DNA from: Caulobacter sp048541825
GTDB taxonomy: Bacteria; Pseudomonadota; Alphaproteobacteria; Caulobacterales; Caulobacteraceae
Direction: 5' to 3'
Assembly (NCBI RefSeq): GCF_048541825.1
Contig: NZ_CP183332.1
Span: 2,790,001-2,854,000 of the forward strand
Length of the DNA: 64,000 nt
Position 1 is the stretch's first letter. Each line of letters opens with the position of its first letter. Under the pieces are notes generated by a model, which had not been told where the DNA came from, made no database searches, and worked only from the letters and a program-made list of their open reading frames with translations. A program made the translations under genes and the position numbers. Positions 62,668-64,000 of this stretch are shown here, piece by piece.

Positions 62668-64000
62668 GCGCCTCGCCGCTTCAGGCCCTGATCCGCGCCC
62701 AGCGTCGCCGCCATGCCGAGGGCCTGCTGCTGGCGGCCGCCTGCGCCGCCGTGGTTGGGGGTTCCTCCACCCTGCTGCTGGGACTGTCGGGCTGGTTCAT
62801 CACCGCCTCGGCCCTGGCGGGACTGGCGGGGCTGGCCAGCGCCCAGGCCTTCAATGTGCTGCTGCCCAGCGCCGCCATCCGTCTGCTGGCCATCCTGCGG
62901 ACCGGCGCGCGCTATGGCGAACGCCTCAGCGCCCACGCCGCCGCCCTGCGATCACTCGCCGCGATCCGGCCGGTGCTGTTTTCCGCGCTCGCCGCCGCCC
63001 CGCCCGCCCAGGCCCTGGCCCTTTCCGGCGGCGAGGCTTCCGCCCGGCTGGTGCAGGATGTCGACGCGGTCGAGACAAGGTTCGTGCGGCTGTCGGCCCC
63101 TTGGGGCGCAGGCGCCGCCGTCGCTGCGGGGGTTGCGCTGGGCGCGCTGTCGGGCTGGACGACGGCCCTTGCGATCCTGCTGTCAGCCGCCGCCGCGATC
63201 CTGGTGGCCCGCGCCCTGGCCCGCCGCGTCTCCGCCCCCGCCGGCCGCCAAATCCAGACCCGCATGGGCGCGCTGAAGGATGTCGCCGCCAGTCTGTCCG
63301 CCGCCGCGCCCGAACTGCGCGCCCATGGCCTGGAAGCCTGGGCCGGCCAGACGCTGGAGACTTACGGCCAGGCCGTCGACCAGGCCCGGCTGGACGCCGC
63401 CCGCGCCAAAGGGTGGATCGCCGTCTCGCAAGCGGCAATCCTGGGTCTGGCGGTCGTCATCGCCGTGGCCCTGGCCGTCCCGGCCGGTGCGGCGCTGGCG
63501 GCGCTGGCGGGCCTGGCCGCCGCCATGGCGATAGAGGGCGTCGCCGGCCTGGCCGCTGCCTTCGACCAGGATGGCGCCGCCGATCAAGCGGCCGAACGGC
63601 TGGACGCCGTACTACAATACGCGCCGATGGCGGCGGCCGCGCCCAGCCTGTCGGCGCCCAACCTGCGACTGCTGGACCAGGACTTTGCACCGGGAGACCG
63701 CATCGCGATCACCGGGCCGTCGGGCGCCGGCAAGACGACCCTGCTGGAACGCCTGGTGGCCCTGCGCCCCAGCGCGCCCGGAACCATCAGGCTGGGCGGC
63801 GCGGATCTGGCCGGTCTCGCCCCTTCGGCCGTCCGCGCGGCCTTCGCCCTGGCGCCCCAGGACGCCGCCCTGATCGCCGGCACCGTGGCCGACAACCTGC
63901 GCCTCGCCGCACCAGACGCCTCTGAAGACGACATGTGGGCGGCCCTGCGTGACGCCGCCCTGGACGAGCGCATCCGCTCGGCGCCCGCCGGCCTGAACGC
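62664..64000 (+). CDS. cydC: ABC exporter subunit CydC (partial, runs off the window)
   Basis: This is the second half of the CydDC thiol exporter. It starts at the ATGA overlap with cydD and stays open to the window end (445 codons, no stop). The N-terminus reads GLSGWFITASALAGLAG, then FNVLLPSAAIRLLAILRTGARYGERL, as expected for CydC spans. The ATPase part shows Walker A GPSGAGKTTLLERL and the Q-loop region LAPQDAALIAGTVADNLRL; the signature and Walker B lie beyond the edge. No frame break is seen within the visible part. Confidence 0.93.
   Translation, partial: MSASPLQALIRAQRRRHAEGLLLAAACAAVVGGSSTLLLGLSGWFITASALAGLAGLASAQAFNVLLPSAAIRLLAILRTGARYGERLSAHAAALRSLAAIRPVLFSALAAAPPAQALALSGGEASARLVQDVDAVETRFVRLSAPWGAGAAVAAGVALGALSGWTTALAILLSAAAAILVARALARRVSAPAGRQIQTRMGALKDVAASLSAAAPELRAHGLEAWAGQTLETYGQAVDQARLDAARAKGWIAVSQAAILGLAVVIAVALAVPAGAALAALAGLAAAMAIEGVAGLAAAFDQDGAADQAAERLDAVLQYAPMAAAAPSLSAPNLRLLDQDFAPGDRIAITGPSGAGKTTLLERLVALRPSAPGTIRLGGADLAGLAPSAVRAAFALAPQDAALIAGTVADNLRLAAPDASEDDMWAALRDAALDERIRSAPAGLN

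Overview
This window looks like chromosomal DNA of a Caulobacter-type alphaproteobacterium. The reasons are GC content near two thirds by eye, a 295-residue RpoH, a Caulobacter/Xanthomonas-type TonB-dependent receptor, an HWE-family histidine kinase, Caulobacter-style promoters, frequent TTG/GTG starts, and dense coding broken by several families of GC-rich intergenic palindromes. Genus is an inference from gene content; no 16S or tRNA gene is present.

Layout. 1-9 kb: a small exported NTF2-like protein, the RNA helicase RhlE, an orphan HWE sensor kinase, a two-gene ABC exporter and a GST. 9-14.6 kb: a three-gene unit (PPIase lipoprotein, argJ, unknown protein) divergent from secA. 15-24 kb: small-molecule enzymes, including a carotenoid oxygenase divergent from a TetR regulator with tandem operator-like repeats, a sulfotransferase, a DMT exporter, an epoxide hydrolase, a GFA protein and an L-threonine aldolase. 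24-30 kb: a CBS-PAS-GGDEF-EAL protein, a VOC/CMD pair, a small membrane protein, and rpoH with a sigma-32-like promoter and a clear terminator. 30-39 kb: a TonB receptor, a signalling trio (receiver-like protein with Glu at the phosphoacceptor, an unknown 379-residue protein, a hybrid kinase), purA and a PagL-like lipid A deacylase. 39-46 kb: hydroxy-amino-acid catabolism (threonine dehydratase, D-threonine aldolase, M28 peptidase, L-serine ammonia-lyase, D-2-hydroxyacid dehydrogenase). 46-47 kb: a HigBA-type toxin-antitoxin pair with twin operator candidates. 47-51.6 kb: DUF72, a small secreted Cys-rich protein, and the rpmH-rnpA-yidC-engB cluster. 52-58 kb: quinone oxidoreductase, TetR-esterase operon, DUF2164, flavin monooxygenase, DUF3850 and cheW. 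58-64 kb: cytochrome bd oxidase cydABX divergent from its assembly exporter cydDC, sharing one perfect FNR/FixK box; cydC runs off the window end.

No prophage, transposase, CRISPR array, tRNA or rRNA gene was seen. Mobile or foreign signatures are limited to the toxin-antitoxin pair, a lower-GC sulfotransferase and the dispersed palindromic repeats. Two genes under 50 codons, rpmH (44 aa) and cydX (39 aa), were found by reading the strand directly. The best candidates for new biology are the shared FNR site with a predicted leaderless cydD transcript, the rpmH-rnpA attenuator-like hairpin, the Glu-substituted receiver next to an unknown protein, and the toxin-antitoxin operators.
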